A DNA stretch of 64,000 nucleotides from Maylandia zebra (lineage: Eukaryota > Chordata > Actinopteri > Cichliformes > Cichlidae). This document shows positions 36,769 to 48,579 of the stretch, one piece after another; positions within the stretch are counted from its first letter, which is position 1; every line of letters begins with the position of its first letter. The notes below the pieces were generated by a model. That model was not told the DNA's origin. It was given only the letters and a program-made list of their open reading frames with translations, and searched no databases. The position numbers and the translations under genes were made by a program. Location of the stretch: the NCBI RefSeq assembly GCF_041146795.1, contig NC_135183.1:12931840-12995839 (forward strand), read 5' to 3'.

Positions 36769-38143
36769 TAGAGATGGCACGATACCACTTTTTTATGTCC
36801 GATACCGATACCGATATCATAAATTTGGATATCTGCTGATACCGATATGAATCCGATATAGTGTTTTTTAATCAACAAAACTGTTTTTTAAATATCTTGC
36901 TGCATTTTGTATAAGTTCATACTCAAGTTTAAAACAACAGCTACACTAAAGCTATTCTGTTATACCTATATGCAAAAAAAAAAAATTTCATAGTTCAGCA
37001 ATACTGATCAATCTAATAAACTTAAACCTACACCATCCTCCCTATTCTGGTATTTTAAAGAGTACTTAGCATAAATATTAAGCAACCTAACTAATAGGGT
37101 TCCAACTCCCAGCAACAACAAAAATAAAAAAATAAAAAATAGGGAACCACCCCTCACGCTCCACCTCATGATGCTTAATCAACGTAATCAACCTTAATTT
37201 GATGCAGTGTGAAAAAAAATACACAGAAATCAATTATTTTTCAAGAAATATTAAATAGATTCAACATCTTTCTTCAACAAAATTGCAGACTGCACAGATG
37301 GTACCTTCCCAAAGGAAAAAGTACTATAGCTTACTAGGGTATATATATTAGACTTAATAGTTACTATATACAGTAATGGACTTCTATACATTTTGCATCA
37401 AATTAAAACTTTGGCTGTCAGATAATTATTTATTAAAAGCTAGACATTTTAAATGAGAATAAGAAAGAAAAGTATGTCTTTGTGCCCCCTTTTCCCTGTT
37501 AATGCCCTATCGGCCCCCCTGGCTAAACTTTGCTAGATCCGCCCCTGCACAGTTACCAGCGTCAGCTACGTAGAAAAAGATCCTCGAGTAGAAAGTAATA
37601 ATAAATAAATTCTAACAACAGCTGATCAAGCTTAAACGTGCTGCTGTTGTTCAGCCGCTGGTTTCCTCTTTCTGGTGCAACGTGGGCCAAAAGCAAACTA
37701 GAGACACGGACTCGCGACAGAAAAGCCGATCAGCTGATCGTTAAGCAGTTTCATGATTGAAGTAGCAGCAAGAAGAGGCAGTCGCTTGTTAAGCTTAACG
37801 CAGGAATGCTTTACAAACATTCAGAGATGGACTTACACACTTGCTTTACTTCTCTCGGGATAACTTTGTCGGAGATGAAATGCCGGGTTGCTAGCGAAGC
37901 TCCACATGCTATCCAGACCACTGACAGGTCCCGCATGCCACAGCCGCTCTATCACGTGATGCATACTGCTCCGACGTGCTAACGTTCTGAGGTGAGTTAC
38001 GGCGTGTTGCAAGTTTTGTGAGGTGCTTTCGTGATATTTAATGGATCGGATTACATTTTTTATTTTTCTCCGATATCCGATCCAGTAATTTAGGTCAGTA
38101 TCGGACCGATACCGATACGTAATATCGGATCGGTCCATCTCTA
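36769..38143. mobile_element. hAT-type MITE, 1375 bp, 8-bp TSD CACCAAAC
   Basis: TAGAGATGG at the left is matched by CCATCTCTA at the right, and the 8-bp CACCAAAC duplication is perfect (36761-36768 and 38144-38151). Repeated CCGATACCGATA motifs lie next to both ends, as subterminal transposase sites do in hAT elements. No transposase frame is present. An internal block near 37490-37560 resembles the end of another repeat. Confidence 0.88.
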
Positions 38144-38740
38144 CACCAAACCATCACTTTTGTTGTTCCAACAGTCTTGGAGGGATCCATCCAATGTGGG
38201 TTAGTGTCAGACCAATAGCGGTGTTTTTGTTTGTTAACTTCACCATTCACATAAAAGTTTGCCTCATCACTGAACAAAATCTTCTGCGTAAACTGAGGGT
38301 CCTGTTCCAATTTTTGTTTTGCCCATTCTGCAAATTCATCTGGGTCATCCTCGTTGAGATGCTGCAGTAGCTGGAGTTTGTAAGGGTGCCATTTTTGAGT
38401 AGCTAATATCCGCTGAAGGGATGTTAGACTAATGCCACTCTCCAGTGACATGTGGCGAGTGCTACGCTGTGGGCTCTTGCTGAATGAAGCTAGGACAGCC
38501 ACTGATGTTTCTTCATTAGTGACAGTTTTTTTTGCGTCCACATTTTGGCAAATCCAACACTGAACCAGGTTCACGAAACTTAGCAAGCAGTTTGCTAATT
38601 GTAGCATGGGAGATGGGTGGACTCGTAGGGTGTCTTGCATTGAAATCTGCTGCAATGACCTGGTTACTGCATTCACCAGATATCAACACAATTTCGATCC
38701 GCTCCTCATGTGTTAACCTCTTCGACATGTCAATGGTTGT

Positions 38741-38753
38741 GAACAAAGAGAAA
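38741..38753. repeat. Target-site duplication, left copy (13 bp) of Penelope element
   Basis: GAACAAAGAGAAA here is repeated exactly at 48678-48690. The pair brackets the Penelope-like element and its BEL insertion. Confidence 0.8.
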
Positions 38754-38792
38754 TATGTCTGTGAAGGTTCTCAGTCATCCAGGTCATCGTAG

Positions 38793-38892
38793 TCAAAGGA
38801 GCTTGCAAAGAAAAGCGTCTGGACTTCTTTAAGTTACTTGAAGACGTTTCACCTCTCATCCGAGAAGCTTCTTCAGTTCTAAGGTCAAATGG
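38793..38892 (-). repeat. Penelope inverted terminal arm, 5' copy
   Basis: Near-identical reverse complement of 48580-48677. It contains, on the minus strand, the CGGATGAGAGGTGAAACGTC block (38843-38862). Confidence 0.85.
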
Positions 38893-40067
38893 AAGAAGAA
38901 AACACACCTGAAGTCAGTCAGGAGAAATGGGTTAAGAACTTTTTAGACAGGATTCTCACTGAACCTGAAAAGAGAGTATTAGCCAAAGGACTCAATTTTG
39001 CCATTTCTCCACAACAGTTGCCCATAGTGGACCTCATCACAGCCACAGAATCTGCCATACGGATTAATAAATTATCACAGACAGAAGCATAGCAAATCAG
39101 GATGAAAGTCTCAGCCACGCTCTCCAGTGCCAAAGTCCCTCCATCCAACCTCACAATACAGGAAAAGAAGGCCGTCGCTTCCCTGAGCAAAGACCACAAC
39201 ATCACTGTTTTACCAGCTGATAAGGGAAGATGCACCGTGGTCCTAAACACTACAGATTACCATACAAAGATCACCACTCTCCTCAGTGACAACAATACCT
39301 ACGAAGCCTTAAAGCGAGACCCCAGAAGCAGCTACAAAAAGAAAGTTAGAGCTTGCCTTCAAGACTTTGAAAAGGACAAAATTATTGACCGCCTTACATA
39401 TCACCGCCTTTACCCAGGGGATGCCATACCCTGCATTTACGGACTTCCTAAAATCCACAAGGAAGCTGTCCCACTCAGACCCATAGTCAGTAGCATAAAC
39501 TCAGCCACTTATAACATTGCTAAACACCTTGCTACCATCCTTGCTCCTCTCGTGGGGAACACCCCACACCACATCAAGAACTCCACTGACTTCACCGACA
39601 AGGTCCAGAAACTTACCCTGGATCCAGATGAAACCATGGTGTCCTTTGTAGTCTCTCTCTTCACTTGCATACCCACCACGGAGGCCGTGGAGACGGTCAG
39701 AAAACGACTACAAGAAGACAGCTCCTTGGAGGACAGGACCAACTTCACACCCGATCAGATTTGCACACTGTTAGACCTCTGCCTCACCACTACATATTTC
39801 AAATACAACAAAGGCTTTTACAGACAAAAACACGGCTGTGCCATGGGCTCCCCCGTGTCACCTATTGTAGCCAACCTTTACATGGAGGAAGTGGAAAGGA
39901 AGGCTCTTGGCTCTTTCAAAGGAAGAGTACCCAGCCACTGGTACAGATATGTAGATGACACCTGGGTCAAAATCAAGACACAAGAAGTGGAATCCTTCAC
40001 TGCGCACATTAACGCTGTGGATAAAAACATCAAGTTCACCAGGGAAGACACAAAGGACAACTGTTTG
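38889..40067 (+). pseudogene. Penelope-like reverse transcriptase, N-terminal and palm parts
   Basis: One frame broken by a TAG at 39090-39092. The 5' part (about 67 codons) and the part from 39102 belong to the Penelope RT. Visible boxes are LPADKG, YGLPKIHK, LRPIVSS, HGCAMGSPVSPIVANLYME and the catalytic YVDD (39948-39959). In motif A the text is SFVVSLFT (39642-39665); the family has an aspartate after SF, and it is missing here as a clean three-base gap between 39647 and 39648. That residue binds catalytic metal, so this copy should be inactive. The frame runs into the BEL 5' LTR at 40068. Confidence 0.85.
40063..40067. repeat. Target-site duplication GTTTG of BEL element, left copy
   Basis: Repeated exactly at 47561-47565. 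A 5-bp duplication is normal for BEL/Pao integration. Confidence 0.85.
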
Positions 40068-40565
40068 TGTTGTGGCCATTTTTGTTGAATGTTTATAAAA
40101 TGCAATTTGTATTCATTTTTGTTTTTTCTTTAAAGGTGTAAGAATATTCTGACCTGGTTTTGTTATGTAAATTTGTAATTAATTTTATTGGAGAAGCTTT
40201 TGGAAAGTGATTGGTTTATTAGCTTATGGACCCTCCCATTAATCAAGAGATTAAGAGCACCCCGGATGGGTGTGGTAAAGGTTTTTCGTTTTTTGTTTGC
40301 CAAATGTCAGATGGGAAGATGGGAGGGTTAGAAAATGATTTTTTGAACACTTTTGAAGTTGTTAAAGCAAATTAAGTTAACTTTCGTTTAATTTTAAGTT
40401 TTAATAAGTTATTTGGCTGATTTTTGTTTATAATTTTCCACGAAATAAACGGCATATGATTTTTAAACAATGGAGTCAGAAGTGCGTTCTAAAACAAACC
40501 TCCCGTTGCCACCCACGGCCTTTTCTTGGACCTTTTTGGTGTTTGGAACGTAAAAGGCCGCGACT
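40068..40565 (+). repeat. BEL element 5' LTR (498 bp)
   Basis: Begins TGTTGTGG and matches 47063-47560 over its whole length. An AATAAA lies at about 40443-40448. Its last base is T where the 3' LTR has A. Confidence 0.92.
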
Positions 40566-40798
40566 TTTAAGTCAAAAAATCATTTTGACTCGCTTGGATG
40601 TCAACTTGGAAGATGGAAAAGCTTGCAAGATTGGACTTGGAAGATTGGATCTTCGCAGAATGGACTGAAAAAATAACGCAAAGTTCGTGAGTAAATGCGA
40701 AACTTTGTTTGGATCAACCGAGATGCTGAGCTGCAACTTGAAACATTTGTATTAAACAATTATCTTTTGGACCTTGTGAAACGAATTTTCTGGTTAAA

Positions 40799-41038
40799 AT
40801 GGAGGAACAAGAAAGAGAGCTTTTTAATTTAATTAAAAAACGCAGAGCGAAGCTTGGCGTTCTGACAAGAAAACGAAATGACATTAATGCTCTCATTGAT
40901 GCTGGAGAATCAAAAGCCTCCATAGATGAACACATAAGAACATTTAACGATTATTTGGGAGAGTTTATGGACTTACAGACTTCAGTTCAAAAATTGCTGA
41001 ACGATGATGAAAAAGAAACAGATCAGCGATTGGTATGA
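40799..41038 (+). pseudogene. BEL gag N-terminus
   Basis: 79 codons beginning MEEQERELFNLIKKRR, a charged helical gag start. It overlaps the next frame by 35 bases, and the family reading moves to that frame near 41020-41030, so an apparent one-base change has split gag. A programmed shift cannot be excluded but BEL elements normally use a single ORF. Confidence 0.75.
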
Positions 41039-44000
41039 ACCTAAGCTGATCAGTTTTAAAGACTTTCTGCATGAAATCGACACTTGGATAAATGCAGACC
41101 CTGATCCACAAAAGGGTGAAGTTGCAGCCTCTAATGTTGAATCAAAGGTAGCATCTCATGACAGTGACATTGCGCCGCATGATAGTGTCTCACAAGTAGC
41201 GCAAGAAGCGAGCGACATGATTTCTGAACGAGTTGCTAAACCTGGCAGCAAGGGCTCTAGTAAAGCGCCCAGTAATGTTACTGCAGCCTTAAGTTTAAGG
41301 AGTAAAAGCTCGCGTGCGGCTTCAATGGCGCTGATGGAAGCTGAAGTGGAAAGAGCCGCTTTAAAAGCGGAGGTGGACGCACTGCAAGAAAAACATGCGC
41401 TCGAACTGGAAGAAGTTCAATTAAAAGCAAGAAAAGAAGCATTGGCTCTAAGAACTAAGTTGGTTAAGGCTGATGCAAAAAGGCAAATTCTCACCTCTGC
41501 TCAGGATCGGCAGAGCCTTGCATCCAGGGCTGAGGTTGAATCAGAAGGCGGGATTACAGCGCCTTCTGGAACATCTACTGAGTTCATACCTGCTGCTACA
41601 GCTCGAAAGGCTCCAAGAACAAAGAAAGCCCCTTTAGTTCATTCTCCTTTGCCAATGCCCCTAGAGACACATGCACCTGCTAAGGTCAAACCAGAAGGGG
41701 AAAGCCCAAGGCCAATCTCTTCACAGGTTGATGTTCACAGCAGTGCCCTAATAGAGATTATGAGAAAGCAAAATGAAATTACTCAGATGCTTGTAAACCA
41801 ACAGAGGTTGTCACTGCTTCCAGCTATAGACATTCCTGTTTTTGGTGGTGATCCTTTGCGTTTTAGATCCTTTCTTAAGGCTTTTGAACAAGGAATAGAG
41901 ACTAAAACTGATAATATGCAGGATAGGCTTTATTATTTAGAACAGTTTACTACAGGACAGCCCAGAATTTTAGTGAGAAGTTGCATGCACATGAGTCCAC
42001 AGACAGCTTATGTTGAGGCAAAAAGGCAGCTTGAGTGGAACTTTGGTAACAGAGCAAAGATAACGTCTGCATTTATAGACAAGGCTCTTAACTGGTCAGT
42101 TTTAAAGTCTGATGATGCGTCAGCATTACGAGCTTACACATTCTTTCTAAGAAGCTGCTTCAACACAATGGATGAAGCTGGGTTTCTTGATGAGCTGGAA
42201 AATTCAACCAATATGAGGATTCTTGTTTCAAAGTTGCCTTTTAGACTTCGTGATAAATGGCGACTAATAATCGTTGATTTAACAGAAAAGTGCGATCGCA
42301 GAGCAGGATTTAAAGATCTTCTTGATTTTCTTGAAAAGCAAACAAGAGCTGCATTAGATCCTGTTTTTGGAGAGAGTCAAAACACAAAAGAAAAGATAGC
42401 TTCAAAACCATCAAAGACACCGCTTAAAACTAAAAGCAGTAGCTTTGCTACTTCTGTTGCTGTAGTTTCAGAACAGAACAATGACAAACCGGAATGGATT
42501 CAGATAAACCATGAAGATAAAGGGTTAGATCAAACTCGATGCTTGTTTTGTGACCAAACTCATTTTTTGGACGTATGTGACTCATTCAAACTAAAAGCCA
42601 ACAAAGAAAAGGTGACATTCCTTAAGAGTAAAGGTTTATGCTTTGGTTGCTTAAAGAGAGGCCACATGAGTAAAGCTTGTCCACATCGTTTGACGTGCCA
42701 CACCTGTAACAAAAATCACCCTACTGTTCTTCACATAGACTCAAAAGAATGGCAGTGGCAAGCAGCTAAAGCTGAATGTAAAGAATCATCAGTCTCAAAT
42801 GCTCTTGTTTCTTTGAACTTTGGTAGCCATACTGGGGCCGGGTCTAATGAATGTGCCTTGTCAGTTGTTCCAGTAAAAGTGAAGTTGGAAAATGGGACGA
42901 AGGTTGTGGAGACGTACGCCTTTCTTGATCCCGGCAGCTCTGCAACTTTTTGCACTGAGGCGTTGATGATGCAGTTAAATGCATCTGGAAAGAAAGTGGA
43001 AATCATGTTAAAGACTATGGGTCAGGAAAGGCCAGTAAGTAGCTATAAACTTTTTGGTATGGAAGTAGCTGCTTTGAAACAGAATGAGTATTTGAGGTTG
43101 CCTGTTGTGTACACTCAAAAGTTTATTCCTGTCACTAAAGAAAATATCCCTAAAGAAGAAAACTTAAGAAAATGGCCTTACTTAAAGGATGTTGAGTTGA
43201 CACCGATAAATGCTGGCATTGGGCTGCTTATTGGTGTAAATTCTCCCAAAGCGCTGGAACCTTGGAGAATCATTAACAGTGAGGGTAATGGACCCTATGC
43301 TGTGCTAACTCGTCTCGGTTGGGTTGTCAATGGGCCACTCAATCAGGGTAGTGAAAAGGATGAGCATGATGCTAGTTTTGTTCAGGTAAACCGCATTTCT
43401 ATAAGTAGTTTAGAGGAAATGCTGGTTAAGCAGTATAATCAAGATTTTGTGGAGAACCAGTGTAATGAGCGTGCAGAAATGTCTGTAGAAGATAAACAGC
43501 TCAGGAACATAATGTCAGAGTCAGCTGTACTTAAGGATGGCCATTATTACTTGAAATTACCCTTTCGTAAACCTGAAGTAAGAATGCCAAACAACAAGCA
43601 GGTGGCTCAGCAGAGGGCGCAATATCTGCTAAAACGGTTTCAGAAGGATCAGTTATTCTTTGAAGAATACAAAGAATTCATGCACAATGTTAGTATGGAG
43701 GGACATTCAGAAATCATACCACAAGAACAGTTGAAGAATGAGGAAGGAAAGGTGTGGTATATACCTCATCATGGGGTCTACCACCCCCGCAAGAAAACAC
43801 TGCGTGTTGTGTATGATTGTGCCTCAACATTTTCTGGAACATCACTGAACAAAGAGCTATTACAAGGCCCAGATCTGACTAGCACTTTATTAGGTGTGCT
43901 GATTCGCTTTCGGCAGGGTCCAATAGCACTTATGACAGACATTAAAGGGATGTTTCATCAGGTCAGAGTAGCTGAGGAACACGTAAACTTTTTACGTTTT

Positions 44001-45773
44001 CTCTGGTGGCCCGATGGTGACATCACAAAACAGCTGGTGGAACATAGAATGCTAGTCCACATTTTTGGTGCAGTATCCTCCCCCAGCTGTGCCACCTATG
44101 CACTACTAAAGACTGCTGATGACAACCAACATCTGTACCCAGAGGAGGTTATACATACAATCAGGCATAGTTTTTATGTAGATGACTGTCTTAAATCTAC
44201 TCAGTCTGTTGAGCAGGCCATCTCACTTTATCAGCAGCTTACTGAAGTGTGTGCCAAGGGGGGATTTAAGCTCAATAAGTGGGTATGTAGTGATCGCTCT
44301 GTCCTCTGTCAGATCCCGGAGGAAAATAGAGCCACAGGTGTAAAGATGCTGGACCTTAGTCGGGATCAGCTACCCACAGAAAGAGCTCTCGGTGTGCAAT
44401 GGGATATTGAACGTGATGTTTTCACATTCAGTATTGTGAACAAGAACAAACCACTTACAAGACGTGGTATTCTGTCCAATGTCAGCTCCATTTATGACCC
44501 TTTAGGTTTCTTAGCTCCAGTCATTCTGCCTGCAAAACAAATTCTGCACCATCTATGTAAACTGAGGTTTGGCTGGGATGAGACAATACCAGCAGAAATG
44601 GCACAAACTTGGCAAAAATGGGTTGAGGATTTAGTTCTTCTTAACAAGTTTAGTATTAGTAGATGTGTCACACCCAAAGGATTTGTGGAGATAAAAAATG
44701 CACAGCTGCATCACTTTTGTGATGCCAGTGAAACTGGGTATGGTGCTGTATCATATCTTAGGCTATCTAATAGCAAGCAGGAAGTGTGTGTTTCCTTTAT
44801 TATTGGTAAAGCAAGGGTGGCGCCGTTAAAACAAGTCACCATCCCACGTCTTGAGCTGGCTGCTGCAGTTTTAGCTGTGCGCTTGGACAAAATGCTATCA
44901 GTTGAACTCAATCTTAATCTGAGTGAGTCAGTCTTTTGGTCTGACAGCACAACTGTGCTACAGTACATTGCAAACACAACCACACGGTTCAAAACGTATG
45001 CTTTGACAAAAGTTGAGCAGTGGAGGTACATCAGTTCAAAGCTGAATCCAGCTGATGCAGCCTCTCGAGGAATGACAGTTGGCTGTTTCCTGAAATCTTC
45101 CACCTGGATCAATGGTCCAGAATTTCTCAGTAAACCTGTTGTTCACTGGCCTGTAGGCATGAATTGTGTATCTGTCCATTTGGAAGCTGACCCAGAAGTA
45201 AAAGTGTTGTGTGCAGCTGTGCTGAAAGAAGATGTGTGTCCCACTACTAAGCTGCTGTTGTACTTCTCCAGCTGGACAAAATTAAAAAGGTGTGTGGCAT
45301 GGATCCTGAAAGTAAAAGAAAGACTTAAACTGCAAACAAGGAAAAGACAGAAGTTGCTGGGCACGCACTGTGGAAGTCAAATATGTGTTAAGCAAGATGA
45401 TAAATGGAACACTCTGCTCAAAACTGAGGATTTGTCCAAGGCTGAGGAAGCTATAGTGAGCTTTGTGCAGAGAAAACATTTTGCTGATGAAATGACTGCC
45501 CTAAACTCTGGCACTGTAAGGAAGTCAAGTCATCTGTATAAGCTTGATCCTGTAGTTGCTAATGGTGTCTTGAGAGTGGGTGGAAGACTGAGCAAAGCGG
45601 ATTTACCTGAGGAAACAAAACATCCTGCAATTTTGCCAAAAGAAAGCCATGTTTCAAAGCTTATTCTTCAGCATATTCACGAAAAATTGGTCACAGAGGA
45701 AGAAATCACATGCTTTCAACACTTCGCCGTCAGTACTGGATTCCTCATGCTAATTCAGCAGCTAGAAAAATAA
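41004..45773 (+). pseudogene. BEL/Pao gag-pol polyprotein (gag, protease, RT, RNase H)
   Basis: 1589 codons, mostly intact. Residues about 105-165 form a charged coiled coil. A gag core (DUF1759-type, 'IPVFGGDP') follows at about 268-440. A CCHC knuckle (CFGCLKRGHMSKAC) starts near residue 546. The protease active site DPGS is at 642. The reverse transcriptase has LRVVYDCAS, MTDIKGMFHQV and the YVDD box at about 1058. RNase H starts with CDAS, its aspartate at 1240, and has WSDSTT further on. The frame is lost near 45690, within the integrase zinc-binding region, after which the reading moves to the next frame. The first 24 or so bases lie in the upstream gag overlap, so the ATG at 41004 is not a real start. 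Confidence 0.88.
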
Positions 45774-46764
45774 TCAAAGATTGCATAGTGTGTCAAAGAC
45801 AACGGCAAAAGCCAGGTGAGCAGAAAATGTCTGATCTTCCTATTGACAGAATCTCAGCTGATCTTCCACCATTTACTTATGTTGGTGTTGATTATTTTGG
45901 ACCAATAGAAGTAAAGAGAGGCAGGAGTCTTGTTAAGAGATATGGAGTTCTCTTCACATGCCTAACCTGTCGTGCAGTCCACCTTGAGGTGGCACATACT
46001 CTTGATACAGGCTCCTGTATTAATGCCATCAGGAGATTCATCTGCCGCAGAGGACAGGTCAAAGAAATCCGGTCAGACAATGGAACCAACTTTGTCAGCT
46101 CGAATCGTGAGTTAAAACAAGCTATGTTAGAGCTAAACCAAAGTAAAATCCAAAAAGGCTTAGCACAGGATGGCATAAAGTGGACCTTTAACCCGCCCTA
46201 TGGGGCCCATCATGGTGGAGTATGGGAGCGCTTGGTGCAAGAAATAAAGAGAATATTATGCTCTATCACAAATCAGCAAGTACTAGATGATGAAACCTTG
46301 CATACAGTTTTTTGTGAAGTGGAGGCTATACTGAATGACCGCCCAATCACACCTTCTTCTGACGATCCCAATGATGTAGAAGCTCTTACTCCAAATCACT
46401 TGCTCCAGTTAAAAGGCAAACCTGTGCTGCCACCAGGTTTATTTAAAAAAGAGGATCTGTATCTGCGAAGACGATGGAAACAAGCCCAGTATATTGTGGA
46501 TCTATTCTGGAAAAGGTGGGTGAAAGAATACCTTCCTATGTTGCAGGAACGACAGAAATGGAACAAGATTCGTAGGAACTTTTGCATTGGTGATGTTGTG
46601 CTTGTTGTTGATGGAGCTGCACCAAGAAATTCTTGGCCCATTGGCTGCATCACTGAAACCATGGCCGAGCACACGGAGTAGTTCGCCGTGTTAGAGTTAA
46701 GACACGAACAAATGAGCTGGAGAGACCAATCAACAAAATATGTCTCCTGGTGGAGGCCATCTAG
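45710..46764 (+). pseudogene. BEL integrase, frameshifted
   Basis: A 323-codon frame to 46681, then a further shift and about 27 codons to a stop at 46762-46764. It holds the CIVC end of the HHCC finger and a DDE core: D61 (VGVDYFGP), D123 (RSDNGTNF) and E173 (VWERL). A 'GDVVLV' C-terminal domain motif follows. The upstream HH pair of the finger lies in the other frame before 45710. Confidence 0.85.
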
Positions 46765-47062
46765 AGGAAACAATGAATGTTTGCCTCCAACTGAGCCAAG
46801 TTCTGGAACCTCTGGCTCTACATTTACACTGACACTCACTTTGCTCTACACTCCATTATGCAACATACACCTTTTTTGAATACACACAAAGCAAACACAT
46901 GAACAACAGAGACTTGAAATCATAGAACATTGACCTTTCCTTTTGTTTGGTTTTTAAGAAGACTTATAAGGATGGACTACTGAAGAAAATTATTGGTATT
47001 GCATTTTGTGATGGCCACTTAGAAAGAATTAATTCATGTTACACAGGAATTAGGGGCCGGAA

Positions 47063-47560
47063 TGTTGTGGCCATTTTTGTTGAATGTTTATAAAATGCAA
47101 TTTGTATTCATTTTTGTTTTTTCTTTAAAGGTGTAAGAATATTCTGACCTGGTTTTGTTATGTAAATTTGTAATTAATTTTATTGGAGAAGCTTTTGGAA
47201 AGTGATTGGTTTATTAGCTTATGGACCCTCCCATTAATCAAGAGATTAAGAGCACCCCGGATGGGTGTGGTAAAGGTTTTTCGTTTTTTGTTTGCCAAAT
47301 GTCAGATGGGAAGATGGGAGGGTTAGAAAATGATTTTTTGAACACTTTTGAAGTTGTTAAAGCAAATTAAGTTAACTTTCGTTTAATTTTAAGTTTTAAG
47401 AAGTTATTTGGCTGATTTTTGTTTATAATTTTCCACGAAATAAACGGCATATGATTTTTAAACAATGGAGTCAGAAGTGCGTTCTAAAACAAACCTCCCG
47501 TTGCCACCCATGGCCTTTTCTTGGACCTTTTTGGTGTTTGGAACGTAAAAGGCCGCGACA
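47063..47560 (+). repeat. BEL element 3' LTR (498 bp)
   Basis: TGTTGTGG to GCGACA. Differences from the 5' LTR seen: T/G at 'aat/gaagtt', C/T in 'accca(c/t)ggcc' and the last base. Confidence 0.92.
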
Positions 47561-47565
47561 GTTTG

Positions 47566-48507
47566 CCTTTCCTGGACTGCGCTGTGCACATTGAAGAGAA
47601 CGGCAAACTCAACATCGAAGTTTACCGGAAGCCCACACACACGGACCAGTACCTCCTGTTCGACTCCCATCACCCTCTGGAACACAAACTTGGAGTAATT
47701 AGGACCCTACACCACCGGGCAGAACATGTTCCCTCTAAGCCTGAAGGAAAAAAGAAGGAACACACACATGTAAAGGAAGCACTCAAAACGTGTGGCTATC
47801 CTAAATGGGCGTTCTTAAAGTCAGCAAAGAGGCACAGAAAAGAAGACCAGACACCAGCGAGGGAGGATAAGAAAGACAGACGGAACAACATTGTCATCCC
47901 CTATGTAGCTGGTGTATCAGAAAAACTCAGGAGAGTTTTCTCCAAGCACGACATCCCGGTGCATTTCAGACCCAGCAACACGCTCAGACAAAAACTGGTT
48001 CACACGAAAGACAAAACGCCAAAACACAGACTTAACAATGTGGTGTATGCTGTACAGTGCAGCGAGGAATGCCCAGATCTCTACATTGGAGAGACCAAAC
48101 AGCCACTTCACAAGCGCATGGCACAACACAGAAGAGCCACCTCAACAGGACAAGACTCAGCAGTCCATCTGCATCTTAAGGATAAAGGACACTCTTTCGA
48201 GGATGCCAATGTTCACATTTTGGACAGAGAGGACAGATGGTTTGAAAGAGGAGTGAAAGAAGCCATCTATGTCCACTGTGAGCAACCATCTTTGAACAGA
48301 GGCGGGGGTTTACGACACCAACTCTCTGCCATCTATAATCAAGTTTTGAGATCCCTTCCCAGACGCCTTAACGCCCACTCACATCCTGGGCCATCTGATC
48401 TCAGGAATTCGCATGATAAGGTGGGGCCAGGTTTCACAATGAACTCACCCGAAACTCTGGCTGATTGGGACCCGCACCCAGTTTCACACCTTGGCTCAGG
48501 CGATTAG
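47566..48507 (+). pseudogene. Penelope-like element, RT C-terminus and GIY-YIG endonuclease
   Basis: Continues the RT from 40067 in the same frame after the GTTTG repeat. It begins PFLDC, followed by a thumb region (VYRKPTHTDQYL) and a basic linker. The GIY-YIG nuclease has VVYAVQC, LYIGETK (about 48075), the arginine in HKRMAQHR and the catalytic glutamate in GVKEAIYV. The reading is open to a stop at 48505-48507. The open frame extends upstream into the LTR by chance. Confidence 0.88.
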
Positions 48508-48579
48508 AGGATCATCAGGGGGTCCTTTTGTCCCTCTGTGGGGGGTTACTCCCACTAGGTTTATATCTGGGACTCTCCA

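Larger units (their letters stand above)
35740..38728 (-). pseudogene. Mariner/Tc1-superfamily transposase, in pieces
   Basis: Encodes a cut-and-paste transposase relic. The N-terminal part starts MSKRLTHEER with a helix-turn-helix region. The frame changes at a T-run near 38524-38531. The catalytic domain then shows the first aspartate in LFSDEANFYVNG (about 38270) and is cut by the hAT MITE. Beyond it come the second aspartate in QQDGAPPHY (about 36620) and, across the solo LTR, the third in RSPDLTP (about 35790). The aspartates mark a DDD triad with about 36 residues between the last two. A TAA follows SPDLTP, and the C-terminus is missing. The upstream open frame begins at TTG, so the ATG at 38728 is preferred. 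Confidence 0.75.
40068..47560 (+). mobile_element. BEL/Pao LTR retrotransposon, 7.49 kb, complete with both LTRs
   Basis: Two 498-bp LTRs (40068-40565, 47063-47560) flank a gag-pol region with gag, CCHC knuckle, aspartic protease, reverse transcriptase, RNase H and integrase in BEL/Pao order. The LTRs differ at only about three positions, indicating a recent insertion. GTTTG duplications bracket it. A purine-rich tract (aggggccggaa) precedes the 3' LTR. Coding is interrupted by three frame changes near 41020, 45690 and 46675. There is no envelope gene. Confidence 0.92.

Noticed and set aside
47521-47565. Upstream part of the Penelope C-terminal frame
   Set aside because: It lies inside the BEL 3' LTR and target duplication, so it is a chance extension.
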